A stretch of 64,000 nucleotides of DNA from Microbacterium flavescens (GCF_018588945.1 NZ_JAFIWA010000001.1:372001-436000), one strand, 5' to 3'; shown: positions 35,849 through 48,003, counted from the first letter of the stretch. Numbers and translations are program-made. The notes: a model not told the origin generated them from the letters alone.

Positions 35849-37090
35849 TCGACTGCGGCCGGCGCCCGCGGCGCCGGCTTCCGGCGAAACGCCGACCGGT
35901 GCGGGCGACGACGCGCGGAACCGCGGCACGGCGAACAGGATCGCGGCGAGGGCGACGGCGGGGATCAGGAACGCGGGTCCATACCCCGTCACGTCCGCCA
36001 GGAGGCCGATCACGACCGCCCCGAGGATCGCGCCGGCGTAGTTGAACAGATTGACGCGGGCGATGACCTGGTCACTGTGCTCCGGTGAGAGCTCGCCCGC
36101 GGCGCCGAAGGTCACCGGGATCAGCACACCGGCGCTGGCACCTGCCAGGGCGAAGCCGATGATCGCCGCGGCCGGGAACGGCAGGAGCGCCACGACGGCG
36201 CAGCCGACGGCCGACGTCACAGCCGCGATCGCCACGAGCCGCGGCCGGCCGATGGCGGGGATCAGCCGGTCGGTGAAGAGCCGCGTGAGCAGCACCACGG
36301 CCTGGTACGCGGCGTAGCCGAGGGGAGCGATCCAGGCGAGCGTCTCGAGGTCGAGCTGCAGGTACTGCGTGCTCCAGGTGCTCACCGCCGAGTCCGCGAC
36401 GAACACCGCCAGGACGACCAGTCCGAAGATCCAGATTCCGGCGCGCGGCAGCTTCGCCCGCTCGCCGGGCGGCAGCGCCTCGTCGACAGGCACTTCACGG
36501 GCGAAGAATCGGATGCCGATCACGGCGACGCTCGCTGCGATGACGGCCGCGCACATCAGGGCGATGCCGGCCGCCGTCGCGGTCAGCGCCACGGCGGAAA
36601 CCAGGAGCGCTCCGACGATGGCCGCCGCCGTCGCCGCGGCGAAGAACGAGCCGAGCAGATGCCGGCCGTAAGCCCGCTGCACCGCGACGCCCTGCATGGC
36701 GGCGGCCGCGTCGACGCAGCCCAGGCCGACGCCGAACACCCCGAACGCGGCGGCGAAGACGGCGAACGGCGTCGGGAAGGCGATCACCGGGAGCGCGACC
36801 GCCTGGATGATCAGGCCGAGCGCGAGCGCCGTCCGGCTGCCCCACCGCACGGCGACCGCGTTCGCGAGCACTGAGCCGAGCGCGGCCGCCACGACGACGC
36901 CGAGCACCAGGATCGACACGATCGCGGCATCCCTGATGCCCTGCCGCAGCTGGAGCGCGGGCAGAGACGTCACGATCACGGCGTAGCCCAGACCCTGCGC
37001 CACGTAGGCGGCCGTCACCGCGCCTCGGGCGCGGCGGAGCGAAGGGTCGAGCGGAACGGTCGGCGCGTCGTCGCGCAGGGCCTCTGTCAC
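35846..37090 (-). CDS. MFS transporter, substrate unknown
   Basis: The 414-residue protein has 12 hydrophobic segments, with a cytoplasmic loop near residue 210 (REVPVDEALPPGERAKLPR) between the two halves. It resembles sugar/drug porters of the YbjJ or fucose-permease kind rather than the DHA2 type. No substrate clue comes from the neighbours. Its GTG is seven bases after a TAGGCT box, so it has its own leaderless promoter despite lying only 10 bases after the sdh operon. Confidence 0.88.
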   Translation of the reverse strand: MTEALRDDAPTVPLDPSLRRARGAVTAAYVAQGLGYAVIVTSLPALQLRQGIRDAAIVSILVLGVVVAAALGSVLANAVAVRWGSRTALALGLIIQAVALPVIAFPTPFAVFAAAFGVFGVGLGCVDAAAAMQGVAVQRAYGRHLLGSFFAAATAAAIVGALLVSAVALTATAAGIALMCAAVIAASVAVIGIRFFAREVPVDEALPPGERAKLPRAGIWIFGLVVLAVFVADSAVSTWSTQYLQLDLETLAWIAPLGYAAYQAVVLLTRLFTDRLIPAIGRPRLVAIAAVTSAVGCAVVALLPFPAAAIIGFALAGASAGVLIPVTFGAAGELSPEHSDQVIARVNLFNYAGAILGAVVIGLLADVTGYGPAFLIPAVALAAILFAVPRFRASSPAPVGVSPEAGAAGAGRSR

Positions 37091-37097
37091 ACAGGGA

Positions 37098-37103
37098 AGC
37101 CTA
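37098..37103 (-). promoter_or_regulatory. -10 box of MFS gene
   Basis: TAGGCT on the minus strand overlaps the stop region of sdhB and ends seven bases before the GTG at 37090. Confidence 0.5.
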
Positions 37104-37903
37104 GGGGCGTCCGCGCAGAACCGCCTGCTTGACTTCGGCGATCGCCTTCGTGACCTCGATGCCGCGCGGGCAGGCCTCGGTGCAGTTGAAGGTCGTGCGG
37201 CAACGCCACACGCCCTCCTTGTCGTTGAGGATGTCGAGGCGGACGTCGCCGGCATCGTCGCGCGAGTCGAAGATGAACCGGTGCGCGTTGACGATCGCGG
37301 CCGGGCCGAAGTACTGGCCGTCGGTCCAGAAGACCGGGCAGGACGACGTGCACGCGGCGCACAGGATGCACTTGGTCGTGTCGTCGAAGACCTCTCGGTC
37401 GACGATCGACTGGACGCGCTCCTTGCCCGGCTCGGGCTTCGAGCTGGCGATCAGGAACGGCTGCACCTCGCGGTAGGAGGCGAAGAACGGCTCCATGTCG
37501 ACGACGAGGTCCTTCTCGAGCGGCAGGCCCTTGATCGCCTCGACGTAGATCGGCTGCGAGATGTCGAGATCCTTGATCAGCGTCTTGCAGGCCAGGCGGT
37601 TGCGACCGTTGATGCGCATCGCGTCCGAGCCGCAGATGCCGTGCGCGCACGACCGCCGGAAGGTCAGCGAGCCGTCGACCTCCCACTTGATCTTGTGCAG
37701 CGCGTCGAGGACGCGGTCGGTCGAGTAGAGCTCGACGTCGTAGTCGACCCAGCGCGGCTCCTCGTCGACCTCGGGATCGAAGCGACGGATGATGAAGGTG
37801 ACGAGGAACGACTGGATTCCGGTGTCGCCGGCTGCGGCATCCTGCGCCGTCTCCTGCGAATCGGCGTCGGTGCGCTCGATGACGTCAGTGGCCGAGGTCG
37901 ACA

Positions 37904-37904
<1 letters not shown>
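37101..37904 (-). CDS. sdhB: Succinate dehydrogenase iron-sulfur subunit
   Basis: The 267-residue subunit carries the [2Fe-2S] cluster cysteines (RSCAHGICGSDAM, RLACKT), the [4Fe-4S] motif CILCAACTSSCP and the [3Fe-4S] motif CRTTFNCTEACPRG. It relays electrons from SdhA to quinone in complex II. The N-terminus has about 25 extra residues rich in Asp, Ala and Thr. The ATG overlaps the sdhA stop (TGATG) and has GAGGAAG just upstream. Last gene of sdhCDAB. Confidence 0.97.
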
Positions 37905-39709
<1,805 letters not shown>

Positions 39710-39740
39710 GTAGGAGTGCTTTCGGTCTCTGTCGGTCTCG

Positions 39741-40193
39741 TCAGTTCGCCACGCTCTGGCACATCTCCCACAGCGAGCTGTCGGAGGTCACGCCGATGCA
39801 GGGATCGAACGTGAAGACGACCAGCGTGCCGAGGACGATGAGGAAGCCCGCGGACAGCCACAGCGCCCAGACCAGCACCTTGCGGGTGGTCTCGTGGCCG
39901 ACGTAGTCGTTGACGATGGTGCGCATGCCGTTGGCGCCGTGGATCAGCGCGAGCCAGAGCATCAGCACGTCCCACCACTGCCAGAACGGCGTGGCGAACT
40001 TGCCGGCGACGAAGGCGAAGTCGATCTGGTGGATGCCGTCGCCCGTCAGCAGATTGATGAAGAGGTGGCCGAAGATCAGGACGATCAGCAGCACGCCCGA
40101 GGCGCGCATGTAGATCCAGCCCCACTTCTCGAGGTTCGGTCCCTTGCGGCGGACGGCGACGCGCGGGGCGCGGGGCTCGGCGATGGTGGCCAT
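39741..40193 (-). CDS. sdhD: Succinate dehydrogenase membrane anchor subunit
   Basis: The 150-residue protein has three hydrophobic segments with histidines in [11 protein letters not shown] and [18 protein letters not shown], positions that bind haem b and quinone in the family. It anchors SdhAB to the membrane with SdhC. The ATG overlaps the sdhC stop (ATGA). The adjacent open frame extends far upstream on this strand but is antisense to manC and not coding. Confidence 0.94.
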   Translation of the reverse strand: MATIAEPRAPRVAVRRKGPNLEKWGWIYMRASGVLLIVLIFGHLFINLLTGDGIHQIDFAFVAGKFATPFWQWWDVLMLWLALIHGANGMRTIVNDYVGHETTRKVLVWALWLSAGFLIVLGTLVVFTFDPCIGVTSDSSLWEMCQSVAN

Positions 40194-40627
40194 CAGTGTC
40201 CTCCTCCGATCTCGGCGAAGACGTTGATCAGGTGGCGCGGCGCGAAGCCGAGCATCGTGACGGCCCACAGGCCGAGCACGCCCCACCACAGCTGGCGCTG
40301 GTGCCGGGTCGCCCACGACCACATGTCGACCAGGATGATGCGCAGACCGTTGTACGCGTGGTACGCGACCGCGCCGACGAGGGCGACCTCGCCGATGCCC
40401 ATGACCGGGTTCTTGTAGGTGCCGATCACCGCGTCGTACGCCTCGGGCGAGACGCGGATCAGCGCCGTGTCGAGCACGTGGACCAGCAGGAAGAAGAAGA
40501 TCGCGATGCCGGTGATGCGGTGCAGCACCCACGACCACATTCCTTCGTTCCCGCGGTACAGAGTGCCGCGGGGGACTCGGGATGTGGTCTCGGATACCGA
40601 CGGTGTGACGCGTGCTGGTGCAGACAC
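40193..40627 (-). CDS. sdhC: Succinate dehydrogenase cytochrome b556 subunit
   Basis: The 144-residue protein has three hydrophobic segments and the SdhC signature RGNEGMWSWVLHRITGIAIF with the haem-ligand His region, plus VAYHAYNGLRIILVD. It is the first gene of the sdhCDAB operon. The GTG at 40627 is chosen because GGGAGG lies six bases upstream; an ATG further up lacks one. A TAGGAT box at 40735-40730 suggests a leader of about 95 bases. Confidence 0.94.
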   Translation of the reverse strand: MSAPARVTPSVSETTSRVPRGTLYRGNEGMWSWVLHRITGIAIFFFLLVHVLDTALIRVSPEAYDAVIGTYKNPVMGIGEVALVGAVAYHAYNGLRIILVDMWSWATRHQRQLWWGVLGLWAVTMLGFAPRHLINVFAEIGGGH

Positions 40628-40729
40628 GGCCGTCCTCCCTGGATCGAACATGGCGGGGCGGGAAACGATGCCCCTGGGTGGCCCGGTACTGGAGACTCGG
40701 GCCATCGGCGTCACTCGGGCGCTTCATCC

Positions 40730-40735
40730 ATCCTA
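40730..40735 (-). promoter_or_regulatory. Possible sdhC -10 box
   Basis: TAGGAT on the minus strand lies 102 bases before sdhC. No convincing -35 was found. Confidence 0.35.
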
Positions 40736-40792
40736 TTCCCGCATTTCGCACGGCGGCGACGAAGGCCCGCCTTACCCCCCGTCTTCCGGAGG

Positions 40793-40827
40793 GGTTCTTC
40801 GCGGGGGTGAAGAACCAGGGTTCTTTC
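40793..40827. promoter_or_regulatory. Three alternating GGTTCTTC half-sites before manC
   Basis: GGTTCTTC (40793-40800), GAAGAACC (40809-40816) and GGTTCTTTC (40819-40827) form two overlapping palindromes, with spacers of eight and two bases. They end where the -35 of manC should be and lie in the divergent region with sdhC, so they may serve either gene. Confidence 0.6.
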
Positions 40828-40849
40828 AGGCGCTCTCGGCCGTCGCGGA

Positions 40850-40855
40850 TACTCT
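40850..40855 (+). promoter_or_regulatory. manC -10 box, leaderless start
   Basis: TACTCT, preceded by GGA, ends seven bases before the ATG at 40863. Confidence 0.55.
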
Positions 40856-40862
40856 GGTCGAC

Positions 40863-41978
40863 ATGCCTGAACCCATTGAGGACTTCTACGCCGTGATCCC
40901 CGCCGGGGGCATCGGCAGCAGACTGTGGCCCCTCTCGCGCGCCGACGCCCCGAAGTTCCTCCACGACCTCACCGGTTCCGGTCAGACGCTGCTGCGCGAC
41001 ACGTGGGACCGCCTCGAGCCGCTCGCCGGACCCGACCGCATCGCCGTCGTCACCGGACGCGCCCACCGCGCGGCGGTCGAGGCGGAGTTGCCGGGCATCG
41101 CCGACCTCAACGTCTTCCTCGAGTCCGAGCCGCGCGACTCCACGGCAGCGATCGGACTGGCAGCGGCGATCCTCTCCCAGCGTGAGCCCGACGTCATCAT
41201 CGGATCGTTCGCCGCGGACCACGTGATCCGCGTGCCGCACCTCTTCGATTGGGCGGTCCGTCAGGCCGTCGCGACGGCGCGCGCGGGGTACATCTGCACG
41301 ATCGGGATCCAGCCGTCCGAGCCCTCGGTCGGATTCGGCTACATCCGCAAGGGATCCGAGCTGGTCGTCGAGGGCGCCCCCGAGGCGGCCCTGGTCGACA
41401 GCTTCGTCGAGAAGCCCGACCTCGACACCGCGAAGGAGTACTTCGCCGACCGTTCGTACCTGTGGAACGCCGGCATGTTCATCAGCCGCGCGGACGTGCT
41501 GCTCGGCGAGATCGCAGCGAACGAGCCGGCCCTGCACGCCGGCCTGATGGAGCTGGCCGAAGTGTGGGACGACCGCGAGCTCCGCGGCCCCGTCGTCGAC
41601 CGGGTCTGGCCGGAGCTCAAGAAGATCGCGATCGACTACGCCGTCGCCGAGCCCGCCGCCGCACGCGGCCGCCTCGCGGTCATCCCCGGACACTTCGACT
41701 GGGACGACGTGGGCGACTTCGCCAGCCTCGCCAAGCTCAACTCCCACGGGCGCAAGAACGACCTCGCGATCCTCGGCGAGAACGCCCGGGTCCTCGCCGA
41801 CGCCGCGAGCGGCATCGTCGTGAGTCAGACCTCGCGCGTCATCAGCCTCATCGGCGTGCGCGACATCGTGGTGGTCGACACCGACGACGCTCTGCTGGTC
41901 ACCACGAGCGAGCACGCGCAGCGCGTGAAGGGCGTCGTCGACGCCCTCAAGCTCAACGGCCGGGGCGACGTTCTCTGA
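40863..41978 (+). CDS. manC: Mannose-1-phosphate guanylyltransferase
   Basis: The 371-residue nucleotidyltransferase makes GDP-mannose from GTP and mannose 1-phosphate for glycolipid and cell-wall glycan synthesis. The N-terminal signature is AVIPAGGIGSRLWPLSR; further motifs are GSFAADHVI, GFGYIRKG, VDSFVEKPD and YLWNAGMF. The length is that of the single-domain actinobacterial enzyme without the isomerase half. The leaderless ATG follows TACTCT. It is divergent from sdhC and upstream of the nucleoside cluster. Confidence 0.94.
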   Translation: MPEPIEDFYAVIPAGGIGSRLWPLSRADAPKFLHDLTGSGQTLLRDTWDRLEPLAGPDRIAVVTGRAHRAAVEAELPGIADLNVFLESEPRDSTAAIGLAAAILSQREPDVIIGSFAADHVIRVPHLFDWAVRQAVATARAGYICTIGIQPSEPSVGFGYIRKGSELVVEGAPEAALVDSFVEKPDLDTAKEYFADRSYLWNAGMFISRADVLLGEIAANEPALHAGLMELAEVWDDRELRGPVVDRVWPELKKIAIDYAVAEPAAARGRLAVIPGHFDWDDVGDFASLAKLNSHGRKNDLAILGENARVLADAASGIVVSQTSRVISLIGVRDIVVVDTDDALLVTTSEHAQRVKGVVDALKLNGRGDVL

Positions 41979-42129
41979 ATCCCGCGGCGGTGACGTCCTC
42001 GTCTCGCCAGATTGCGTCTTTGTAACCTTTCGGCACCGACCCCCCGCCGTGACTGCAAGCATCGCGTCACAGTAGGTAACTTTGTGCAGTCCCCGTGAAG
42101 GACGCGGGGCGATACAAGTGGAGGCTGAG

Positions 42130-43257
42130 TTGACCATCTCACGCACCAAGAAGCTCGCTGGCGTCGTCGCCGCCGCGGGCCTTCTCGTCGCCCTTTCGGG
42201 CTGTGGCTCCGCCCCGGAGGCGACCCCGACGAACTCTGAGTCGGAAGGCCCGGTCGCCGTCGAAGGCTTCCTGCCCTGCCTCGTCTCCGATGACGGCGGC
42301 TTCAACGACAAGTCGTTCAACCAGTCCGCCCTCACGGGAATGGAGTCGGCCGCCGAGGAGCTCGGCGTCGAGCTCATCGAGGTCGAGTCGGCCTCGGCGA
42401 ACGACTACGCCCCGAACCTCGAGAACCTCGTGGCCGAGGGCTGCACGTTCATCGTCGCCGTGGGCTTCAAGCTCTCGGCCGACACGATCGCGTCGGCGAC
42501 GGCGAACCCCGATGTCGACTACGCCATCATCGACGACTCGGCTGACGCCGACTTCAACGGCGAGTCCGACGCGCCGAACATCAAGCCCCTCCTCTTCGAC
42601 ACGGTCCAGGCCGCATACCTCGGCGGCTACGCCGCCGCGGCATGGTCGTCCGAGCAGGGCGTCAACAAGGTCGGCACCTTCGGCGGCATCCAGATCCCGC
42701 CCGTGACGATCTTCATGGACGGCTTCGTCGACGGCGTCGCCAAGTACAACGAGGACATGGGCGGCGCGGTCGAGACCTTCGGCTGGGACGTCGAGGCCCA
42801 GGAGGGCTCGTTCACGGGTGGCTTCGCCGCGAACGACACCGCCAAGCAGACCGCGCAGGGCATCCTCGACCAGGGTGTCGATGTCGTCCTGCCCGTCGGC
42901 GGACCGATCTACCAGAGCGCCGCTGCGGCGATCACCGACGCGGGCTCCGACTCGCTGCTGATCGGCGTCGACTCCGACCTGGCCGTCGTCGACCCGTCGG
43001 TCGCCGAGCTCGTGCTCTTCTCGATCATGAAGCGCATCGACGTGGCCGTTCAGGATGCCACGCTCCAGGCTGCCACCGGCGACTTCGACGTCACGCCGTA
43101 CGTCGGCACGCTCGAGAACGAAGGCGTGGGACTCTCCGGCTTCGGCGCGTTCGAGTCGGAGCTGCCCGAGGGCCTGACCGACGAGCTCGCCGCACTGCAG
43201 GAGCAGATCATCTCGGGTGAGCTCGAGGTGACCTCGCCCAGCTCGCCCCAGCAGTGA
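42130..43257 (+). CDS. BMP-family nucleoside-binding lipoprotein
   Basis: The 375-residue lipoprotein has a signal peptide with the lipobox LVALSGC (Cys25) and a BmpA/PnrA-type binding domain (DDGGFNDKSFNQSALTGME, LGGYAAAAWSSEQGVNKVGTFGG). It should capture purine nucleosides outside the cell for the ABC importer encoded next. The TTG at 42130 is chosen because GGAGG lies five bases upstream and it begins the signal peptide. A strong hairpin follows it. Confidence 0.94.
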   Translation: MTISRTKKLAGVVAAAGLLVALSGCGSAPEATPTNSESEGPVAVEGFLPCLVSDDGGFNDKSFNQSALTGMESAAEELGVELIEVESASANDYAPNLENLVAEGCTFIVAVGFKLSADTIASATANPDVDYAIIDDSADADFNGESDAPNIKPLLFDTVQAAYLGGYAAAAWSSEQGVNKVGTFGGIQIPPVTIFMDGFVDGVAKYNEDMGGAVETFGWDVEAQEGSFTGGFAANDTAKQTAQGILDQGVDVVLPVGGPIYQSAAAAITDAGSDSLLIGVDSDLAVVDPSVAELVLFSIMKRIDVAVQDATLQAATGDFDVTPYVGTLENEGVGLSGFGAFESELPEGLTDELAALQEQIISGELEVTSPSSPQQ

Positions 43258-43281
43258 TCTCGGCGTAGTCGATCGACTGCT

Positions 43282-43319
43282 GACCGCGGCCGGGTGGATC
43301 CGTCCACCCGGCCGCGGTC
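43282..43319 (+). terminator. Hairpin after nucleoside-binding lipoprotein gene
   Basis: GACCGCGGCCGGGTGGA and TCCACCCGGCCGCGGTC are perfect 17-base arms with a four-base loop, followed by CTTCC. It should favour excess binding protein over the transporter subunits. Confidence 0.85.
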
Positions 43320-43344
43320 CTTCCAGCCCGACGGAGACAGTGGA

Positions 43345-43350
43345 TAAGGT
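43345..43350 (+). promoter_or_regulatory. -10 box of nucleoside ABC ATPase gene
   Basis: TAAGGT ends six bases before the ATG at 43357, giving the ABC genes their own leaderless promoter after the terminator. Confidence 0.55.
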
Positions 43351-43356
43351 GCACAT

Positions 43357-44877
43357 ATGAAGCTCGAGCTCCGTGGGATCACGAAGCGGTTCGGCTCTCT
43401 CGTCGCGAACGACCACATCGATCTGGTTGTTCAGCCCGGGGAGATCCATGCCCTCCTGGGCGAGAACGGCGCAGGCAAATCGACGCTGATGAACGTTCTC
43501 TACGGCCTGTACCAGGCCGACGAGGGGGAGATCCTCCTCGACGACGTCGTCCAGCACTTCCGCGGCCCGGGCGACGCCATGGCCGCCGGCATCGGCATGG
43601 TCCATCAGCACTTCATGCTGATCCCGGTCTTCACCGTCGCCGAGAACGTCATGCTCGGCCATGAGGACACCAAGGGCCTCGGTACGCTCGACCTGGCCAA
43701 GGCCCGTCAGCACGTGCGCGACGTCGCGCAGCGCTTCGGCTTCCAGGTCGACCCCGACGCGATCGTCGGCGATCTCCCGGTCGGCGTCCAGCAGCGCGTC
43801 GAGATCATCAAGGCGCTCTCGCGTGACGCCAAGGTGCTCGTGTTCGACGAGCCGACCGCGGTGCTCACCCCCCAGGAGACCGACGAGCTCATGGCCATCA
43901 TGCGCCAGCTGCGCGACGAGGGCACGTCCATCGTCTTCATCACCCACAAGCTCCGCGAGGTCCGCGCCGTCGCCGACCGCATCACGGTGATCCGTCTCGG
44001 CAAGGTCGTGGGCGAGTCAGCCCCGACCGCCACCAACGCCGAGCTGGCTTCGCTCATGGTGGGGCGCGCCGTCGAGCTGACCGTGCAGAAGGACCCGCCG
44101 AAGGTCGCGGAGGGCGGCGGTCTCACCGTGAACGACCTTCGTGTGCTCACGCCGACCGGCGCCGTCGTCGTCGACAACGTGAGCTTCGACGTCAAGCCCG
44201 GCGAGGTCGTCGCACTCGCCGGCGTGCAGGGCAACGGCCAGACCGAGCTCGTCGAGGCCATCGTCGGCCTGGCGGACCGTGTCTCCGGCTCGATCACGCT
44301 CGACGGCGTCGAGCTCGTCGGCAAGAGCGTGCGCAGCATCCTCGACGAAGGCGTCGGATTCGTGCCCGAGGACCGCACCGAGGACGGCCTCGTCGGCGGG
44401 TTCACGGTCGCCGAGAACCTCATCCTCGATCGGTCCGGCGACTCGGAGTTCGTGCGGGGCGGCACCGTCCTCCGGGGCGTGCTCCACGAGTTCGCGAAGG
44501 CTCGCATCGCCGAGTACGACATCCGCACGCAGGGGCCTGACGTCCCGGCCGGGACTCTTTCGGGCGGCAATCAGCAGAAGGTGGTGATCGCGCGCGAGAT
44601 GAGCCGCGACCTGAAGCTCCTGGTGGCTGCTCAGCCGACCCGCGGGGTGGACGTCGGCTCCATCGAGTTCATCCACACCCGGATCGTCGAGACGCGCGAC
44701 TCCGGAGTCCCGGTGCTCGTGGTCTCGACCGAGCTCGACGAGGTCGCCGCCCTCGCCGATCGCATCGCCGTGATGTACCGCGGCGCGATCGTCGGGATCG
44801 TGCCGGGCGACACCCCGCGCGATGTTCTGGGACTGATGATGGCCGGCGAGACGCCGGGAGACGGGGTGGCCGCGTGA
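43357..44877 (+). CDS. Nucleoside ABC importer, duplicated ATP-binding protein
   Basis: The 506-residue protein has two ATPase domains. The first has intact Walker [10 protein letters not shown] and Walker [12 protein letters not shown]. The second has a degenerate P-loop ([10 protein letters not shown]) but a good signature ([15 protein letters not shown]) and [15 protein letters not shown], the pattern of the YufO/NupA family. It powers import of nucleosides with the two permeases and the lipoprotein. It overlaps the next gene by four bases. Confidence 0.95.
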   Translation: MKLELRGITKRFGSLVANDHIDLVVQPGEIHALLGENGAGKSTLMNVLYGLYQADEGEILLDDVVQHFRGPGDAMAAGIGMVHQHFMLIPVFTVAENVMLGHEDTKGLGTLDLAKARQHVRDVAQRFGFQVDPDAIVGDLPVGVQQRVEIIKALSRDAKVLVFDEPTAVLTPQETDELMAIMRQLRDEGTSIVFITHKLREVRAVADRITVIRLGKVVGESAPTATNAELASLMVGRAVELTVQKDPPKVAEGGGLTVNDLRVLTPTGAVVVDNVSFDVKPGEVVALAGVQGNGQTELVEAIVGLADRVSGSITLDGVELVGKSVRSILDEGVGFVPEDRTEDGLVGGFTVAENLILDRSGDSEFVRGGTVLRGVLHEFAKARIAEYDIRTQGPDVPAGTLSGGNQQKVVIAREMSRDLKLLVAAQPTRGVDVGSIEFIHTRIVETRDSGVPVLVVSTELDEVAALADRIAVMYRGAIVGIVPGDTPRDVLGLMMAGETPGDGVAA

Positions 44878-46265
44878 ACGACGACGGCAAGGGAATGACG
44901 CCGGGCACGCCCGACTCCACCGGCGGGATTCCGCCCGAGCAGCTGCCACCGGTGTCCGGGCCTCTCACGGGCAACCCGGTCGTCGCAACGACGCCTGTTT
45001 CCCCCGCAGCGCCCACGACACCCGGCACAGCCGAGGGGGAGGTTCCGCCTCCGCCGCGGCAGAACGTGTTCATCAAGGAGCTGCTGCGCAGCAACTGGGT
45101 GACCACCGTCCTCGCCATCGTCGCGGCCATGGTCGTCGGCGGCATCCTCATGGCCCTCACCGACGAGGAGGTGCGCGCGACATCCGCCTACTTCTTCGCC
45201 CGCCCCGGCGACACCCTCATCGCGATCTGGAACTCGGTGTACGGCGGCTACGAGGCGCTGTTCCGAGGTGCGGTGTTCAACCCGCGCGCTGCGGACTTCC
45301 TGACGCAGATCCGCCCGCTCACCAACACGCTCGGCTTCGCCGCCCCGCTGATCGCCGCCGGCTTGGGCGTGGCGCTCGCGTTCCGCGTCGGCCTGTTCAA
45401 CATCGGCGGTCGCGGCCAGATGCTCATCGCCGCCGCGGTGGCCGCGCTCGTGACCTTCAACCTCGACCTGCCGATGTTCATCCACCTGCCGCTCACCCTC
45501 GCGGCGGGCATCGCGGGTGGAGCGATCTGGGGCGGCATCGTGGGCGTGCTGAAGGCCCGCACGGGTGCGCACGAAGTCATCCTCACGATCATGCTCAACT
45601 ACGTGGCGTTCTACCTCGTGGCGTGGATGGTCCGTACTCCCGGACTGCTGCAGCGCGCCGCCGAGGACCAGCCGATCTCGGATCCGACACCGGCCAGCGC
45701 GCAGTTCCCCGACCTCTTCGGGCCGCGTTTTCCACTGCTCGACTGGGGCTTCATCATCGTGATCGCCGCCACCGTGTTCGTGTGGTGGCTCGTCGAGCGC
45801 TCGAGCCTCGGCTTCCGCCTCCGCGCCGTCGGTGAGAACCCGCACGCGGCGCGCGCAGCCGGCATCTCGGTGCAGCGCATGTACATCTACGCGATGCTCT
45901 TCGCCGGAGGCCTCGCGGGTCTGGCCGCCATGAACCAGATCCAGGGCTCGGTGGTCAGCGGCTTCGACGGCTTCATCGACGCCGGCATCGGCTTCGACGC
46001 CATCACCGTCGCGCTGCTCGGCCGCAGCCGGGCCTGGGGCGTCTTCGCCGCCGGCATCCTGTTCGGCGCCCTGAAGGCGGGCTCGTTCACGATGCAGGCT
46101 TCTCAGGGCATCCCCGTCGACATCGTGCTCGTCGTGCAGTCGCTCATCGTGCTCTTCATCGCGGCTCCGCCGTTGGTGCGTGCGATCTTCTTCCTGCCGA
46201 AGAGCGACGCCGAGAAAGCCGCCAAGGCGCGAGCCAAGGCCGCGAAGAAGGCGGTGGCCGCGTGA
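44874..46265 (+). CDS. Nucleoside ABC importer permease 1 (YufP/NupB type)
   Basis: The 463-residue permease has a long Pro/Thr/Ala-rich N-terminus of about 65 residues, then eight to nine hydrophobic segments, with [18 protein letters not shown] and [21 protein letters not shown] typical of the branched-chain-like permease family that carries nucleosides. The last 25 residues are Lys/Ala-rich. The GTG start overlaps the ATPase stop, and the gene overlaps the second permease by four bases. Confidence 0.93.
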   Translation: MNDDGKGMTPGTPDSTGGIPPEQLPPVSGPLTGNPVVATTPVSPAAPTTPGTAEGEVPPPPRQNVFIKELLRSNWVTTVLAIVAAMVVGGILMALTDEEVRATSAYFFARPGDTLIAIWNSVYGGYEALFRGAVFNPRAADFLTQIRPLTNTLGFAAPLIAAGLGVALAFRVGLFNIGGRGQMLIAAAVAALVTFNLDLPMFIHLPLTLAAGIAGGAIWGGIVGVLKARTGAHEVILTIMLNYVAFYLVAWMVRTPGLLQRAAEDQPISDPTPASAQFPDLFGPRFPLLDWGFIIVIAATVFVWWLVERSSLGFRLRAVGENPHAARAAGISVQRMYIYAMLFAGGLAGLAAMNQIQGSVVSGFDGFIDAGIGFDAITVALLGRSRAWGVFAAGILFGALKAGSFTMQASQGIPVDIVLVVQSLIVLFIAAPPLVRAIFFLPKSDAEKAAKARAKAAKKAVAA

Positions 46266-47548
46266 CCACGTTCGCTCCCTCCACCGCTGCCGACGGCACG
46301 ATCCAGCTCGCGACCGTCAAGGTGCGCCACTGGAAGATGGCCATCAGCCTCACTATCACCACGGTCCTGCTGTTCCTGCTCTTCCTCCTCGTCCCGCGCG
46401 ACGGCGTCAGCACCTTCCGCCTGGGCGACCGGTCGTCGTCGCTGGAGCTCCCGAACGTCAGCGTGCCGACGGCCGCCACCAGCTGGGGCGTCCTGGTCGT
46501 CCTCGCGCTGCTCACGCTCTGGGCAGTGTGGAATGCCTGGTCCTACCGGCGCACGGGGGTGTGGCTGCCGATCGCCTACGGCGTCCTGGCGATCTTCGCC
46601 TTCCTCACCTGGGCGGCCGCCGGCGGTCTCGTCCCCGTCACCGGCCTGCTTTTCGGCGCGGTGTCGCTGTCGGTCCCGCTGATCTTCGGCGCACTCGGCG
46701 GCGTCATCGGCGAGCGGGTCGGCGTGATCAACGTCGCGATCGAGGGTCAGTTCCTGCTCGGCGCGTTCAGCGCGGCGCTGATCTCGAGCATCACCGGCAA
46801 CCCGTTCATCGGCCTCCTCGGTGCGATGGTCGGAGGTGTGCTGGTGGCGTTCGTGCTCGCCGCCTTCTCGATCAAGTACCTGGTCGACCAGGTCATCGTC
46901 GGTGTGGTGCTCAACGTGCTCGTCACGGGCCTCACCGGGTTCCTCTACGGCGCACTGCTGGTTCCGAATGAGGCGACGCTCAACCGTCCGGTCCGGTTCA
47001 CCCGTCTCGAGATCCCGCTCCTCGGCGACATCCCGATCATCGGACCCGTGCTGTTCAACCAGACGTTCATCGTCTACCTCATGTACGTCACGGTCGGGGT
47101 CGTGGCGTGGGGCCTCTACCGCACCCGGTGGGGCCTGCGCCTCCGCGCCGTGGGCGAGCACCCGCAGGCGGCCGACACGGTGGGCATCAAGGTGAACACG
47201 AGCCGGTTCTGGAACGTCTCGCTCGCGGGCGCGATCGCCGGCATCGGCGGTGCGTTCTTCACGCTCGTCTCGGTCGGCCAGTTCACCAAGGAGATGACCG
47301 CCGGACTCGGCTTCATCGCCCTGGCAGCGGTCATCTTCGGCCGATGGGATCCCATCCGGGCGACCCTTGCGGCCCTCCTGTTCGGATTCGCGACGAACCT
47401 GCAGAACCTCCTGACGGTGCTCAAGACGCCGATTCCGAGCGAGTTCATGCTGATGCTGCCGTACCTGGTGACCATCATCGCCGTGGCCGGATTCGCCGGG
47501 CAGATACGCGGACCCGCCGCGGCGGGCAAGCCCTACATCAAGGGCTGA
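46262..47548 (+). CDS. Nucleoside ABC importer permease 2 (YufQ/NupC type)
   Basis: The 428-residue permease has about ten hydrophobic segments and the paired signature [21 protein letters not shown] and [24 protein letters not shown] (quoted in part). It should pair with permease 1. The N-terminus carries two or three extra hydrophobic segments. The next gene, cdd, follows after 53 bases. Confidence 0.93.
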   Translation: MTTFAPSTAADGTIQLATVKVRHWKMAISLTITTVLLFLLFLLVPRDGVSTFRLGDRSSSLELPNVSVPTAATSWGVLVVLALLTLWAVWNAWSYRRTGVWLPIAYGVLAIFAFLTWAAAGGLVPVTGLLFGAVSLSVPLIFGALGGVIGERVGVINVAIEGQFLLGAFSAALISSITGNPFIGLLGAMVGGVLVAFVLAAFSIKYLVDQVIVGVVLNVLVTGLTGFLYGALLVPNEATLNRPVRFTRLEIPLLGDIPIIGPVLFNQTFIVYLMYVTVGVVAWGLYRTRWGLRLRAVGEHPQAADTVGIKVNTSRFWNVSLAGAIAGIGGAFFTLVSVGQFTKEMTAGLGFIALAAVIFGRWDPIRATLAALLFGFATNLQNLLTVLKTPIPSEFMLMLPYLVTIIAVAGFAGQIRGPAAAGKPYIKG

Positions 47549-47601
47549 CCGACGGTGCAGGCATCCGATCCCCTTGATACCGCTGTAGAGAAAGGCCGTC
47601 C

Positions 47602-48003
47602 GTGACCGACATCGACTGGGATGAGCTGCGGGCGGCCGCGACCGATGCCATGACGCGCGCGTACGCGCCGTACTCGCGCTACAAGGTGGGCGCCGCGGCG
47701 CTGGTGACCGACGGGCGCATCGTGACGGGCTGCAACGTGGAGAACGCCTCGTACGGGGTGACCCTGTGCGCCGAGTGCGGTCTCGTCAGCGAGCTGGCGA
47801 TGTCGGGCGGCGGCAACCTCGTCGCCTTCGTGTGCGTGAACGGCGACGGCCACACGATCATGCCGTGCGGGCGCTGCCGCCAGCTGCTGTACGAATTCGC
47901 GATTCCCGGGATGCTGCTCGAGACGGTGTCGGGCATCCGCACGATCGACGAGGTGCTGCCCGACGCGTTCGGACCACGCGACCTCGAGGAAGCCGCCCGA
48001 TGA
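47602..48003 (+). CDS. cdd: Cytidine deaminase
   Basis: The 133-residue zinc enzyme deaminates cytidine and deoxycytidine to the uridine forms. It has the substrate segment GCNVENASYGVTLCAECG, with a cysteine-type zinc site (CAE) and the second zinc motif PCGRCRQLL, as in tetrameric Bacillus-type enzymes. The GTG start follows GAAAGG. The stop overlaps the ATG of deoA. Placement after the transporter indicates use of imported nucleosides. Confidence 0.96.
   Translation: MTDIDWDELRAAATDAMTRAYAPYSRYKVGAAALVTDGRIVTGCNVENASYGVTLCAECGLVSELAMSGGGNLVAFVCVNGDGHTIMPCGRCRQLLYEFAIPGMLLETVSGIRTIDEVLPDAFGPRDLEEAAR

Noticed and set aside
39741..42377. An 878-codon minus-strand open frame spanning sdhD and manC
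   Set aside because: Only its last part is sdhD; the rest is antisense to manC, with low-complexity Arg/Asp/Glu-rich translation typical of shadow frames in high-GC DNA.
44663..44690. Possible loss of activity in the second ATPase domain of the nucleoside importer
   Set aside because: The degenerate second P-loop is the norm for this two-domain family and not a mutation.
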